NCBI GenBank assembly: GCA_043425375.1
Contig: JBHWQC010000156.1
Coordinates: forward strand, 1 to 21,961
Direction of reading: 5' to 3'
Origin: Atopostipes sp043425375
Lineage (GTDB): Bacteria > Bacillota > Bacilli > Lactobacillales > Carnobacteriaceae_A
Length of the DNA stretch: 21,961 nt
A model generated the notes under the pieces. That model made no database searches. It saw nothing but the letters and a program-made list of their open reading frames with translations, and was not told the DNA's origin. Shown here piece after piece: positions 21,758-21,961 of the stretch (position 1 is its first letter; each line of letters opens with the position of its first letter). A program made the position numbers and the translations under genes.

Positions 21758-21961
21758 TTATTTTTCCAACTCATCAAAATAGCCTGCACATAGGTTAATG
21801 CTTATTGCATCTTCATCTAAATAATTTAAAGACCATAGGCAAATCTGTTCTAAGATTGGAATGACAGATTCCCCTTTTGCTGTTAATGAATATTCAACTC
21901 GTACAGGAATCTCAGCAAATTGTTGGCGGTGAATCATCTGATCTTCTGCTAACTCTTTCAA
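21758..21961 (-). CDS. HxlR family transcriptional regulator, 5' part cut off by the window edge
   Basis: The last 67 or so residues of a winged-helix regulator are present. KELAEDQMIHRQQFAEIPVR and VEYSLTAKGESVIPILEQIC show the wing and last helix of the HxlR family (VEYxLTxxG is characteristic). The frame is open at the right edge; the codon there, TTG, is internal Leu and not a start. The recognition helix and the N-terminal Cys that senses thiols in some members lie outside the window. The target is unknown. Confidence 0.88.
   Translation of the reverse strand: MKELAEDQMIHRQQFAEIPVRVEYSLTAKGESVIPILEQICLWSLNYLDEDAISINLCAGYFDELEK

Overview
The window comes from a low-GC Gram-positive bacterium of the class Bacilli. 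Supporting signs are strong AGGAGG-type ribosome binding sites, TATAAT/TTGACA-like promoters, many intrinsic terminators, TTG and GTG starts, an EfrCD-type heterodimeric ABC exporter and near-consensus CcpA (cre-like) sites. A member of the Lactobacillales, or a related bacillus, fits best; I cannot fix the genus. I see no tRNA, rRNA, insertion sequence, phage gene or CRISPR array.

Layout. (1) 1-1426, minus strand: a class I glutamine amidotransferase-like hydrolase running off the left edge, and a DHFR/RibD-like reductase. (2) 1668-2771, plus strand: an exported bactofilin-like beta-repeat membrane protein, convergent with an AbgT transporter (2824-4368, minus); the two share a terminator hairpin. 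(3) 4434-5641: two tandem, same-length SixA-like histidine phosphatases, separated by an 18-bp terminator hairpin. (4) 5174-11001, minus strand: an apparent exopolysaccharide operon. In transcription order it encodes a membrane-anchored DUF2334 deacetylase-like protein, a processive family 2 glycosyltransferase, a UDP-GlcNAc 2-epimerase, a membrane-anchored GH8-like glycosidase and the second SixA protein. (5) 11310-11681, plus strand: a divergent XRE regulator. The shared intergenic region holds two copies of one palindrome; one exactly fills the spacer of a minus-strand promoter and the other abuts a second promoter. A 43-codon gene faces the regulator from downstream. (6) 12117-15579, minus strand: a heterodimeric ABC exporter, flanked on both sides by short palindromic repeats with an exact 42-nt period. 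(7) 15901-16893: a small membrane protein and an uncharacterised cytosolic protein, the latter with a TTGTGAA-type palindrome just behind its promoter. (8) 17434-20022, plus strand: a DJ-1/PfpI stress protein, a membrane protein of unknown function and a membrane-anchored HSL-type esterase. (9) 20253-21961, minus strand: a 58-codon basic small protein, two abutting in-frame genes (exported/anchored protein plus a soluble one) and the 3' part of an HxlR regulator.

The most coherent system is the exopolysaccharide locus with its divergent regulator. The epimerase would supply UDP-ManNAc, the glycosyltransferase would polymerise and extrude a chain, and the DUF2334 and GH8-like proteins, both anchored outside the membrane, would modify and trim it. 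Polymer identity and regulator binding are inferences. Several gene starts given here differ from the longest open frame because a well-placed ribosome binding site points to an inner start.
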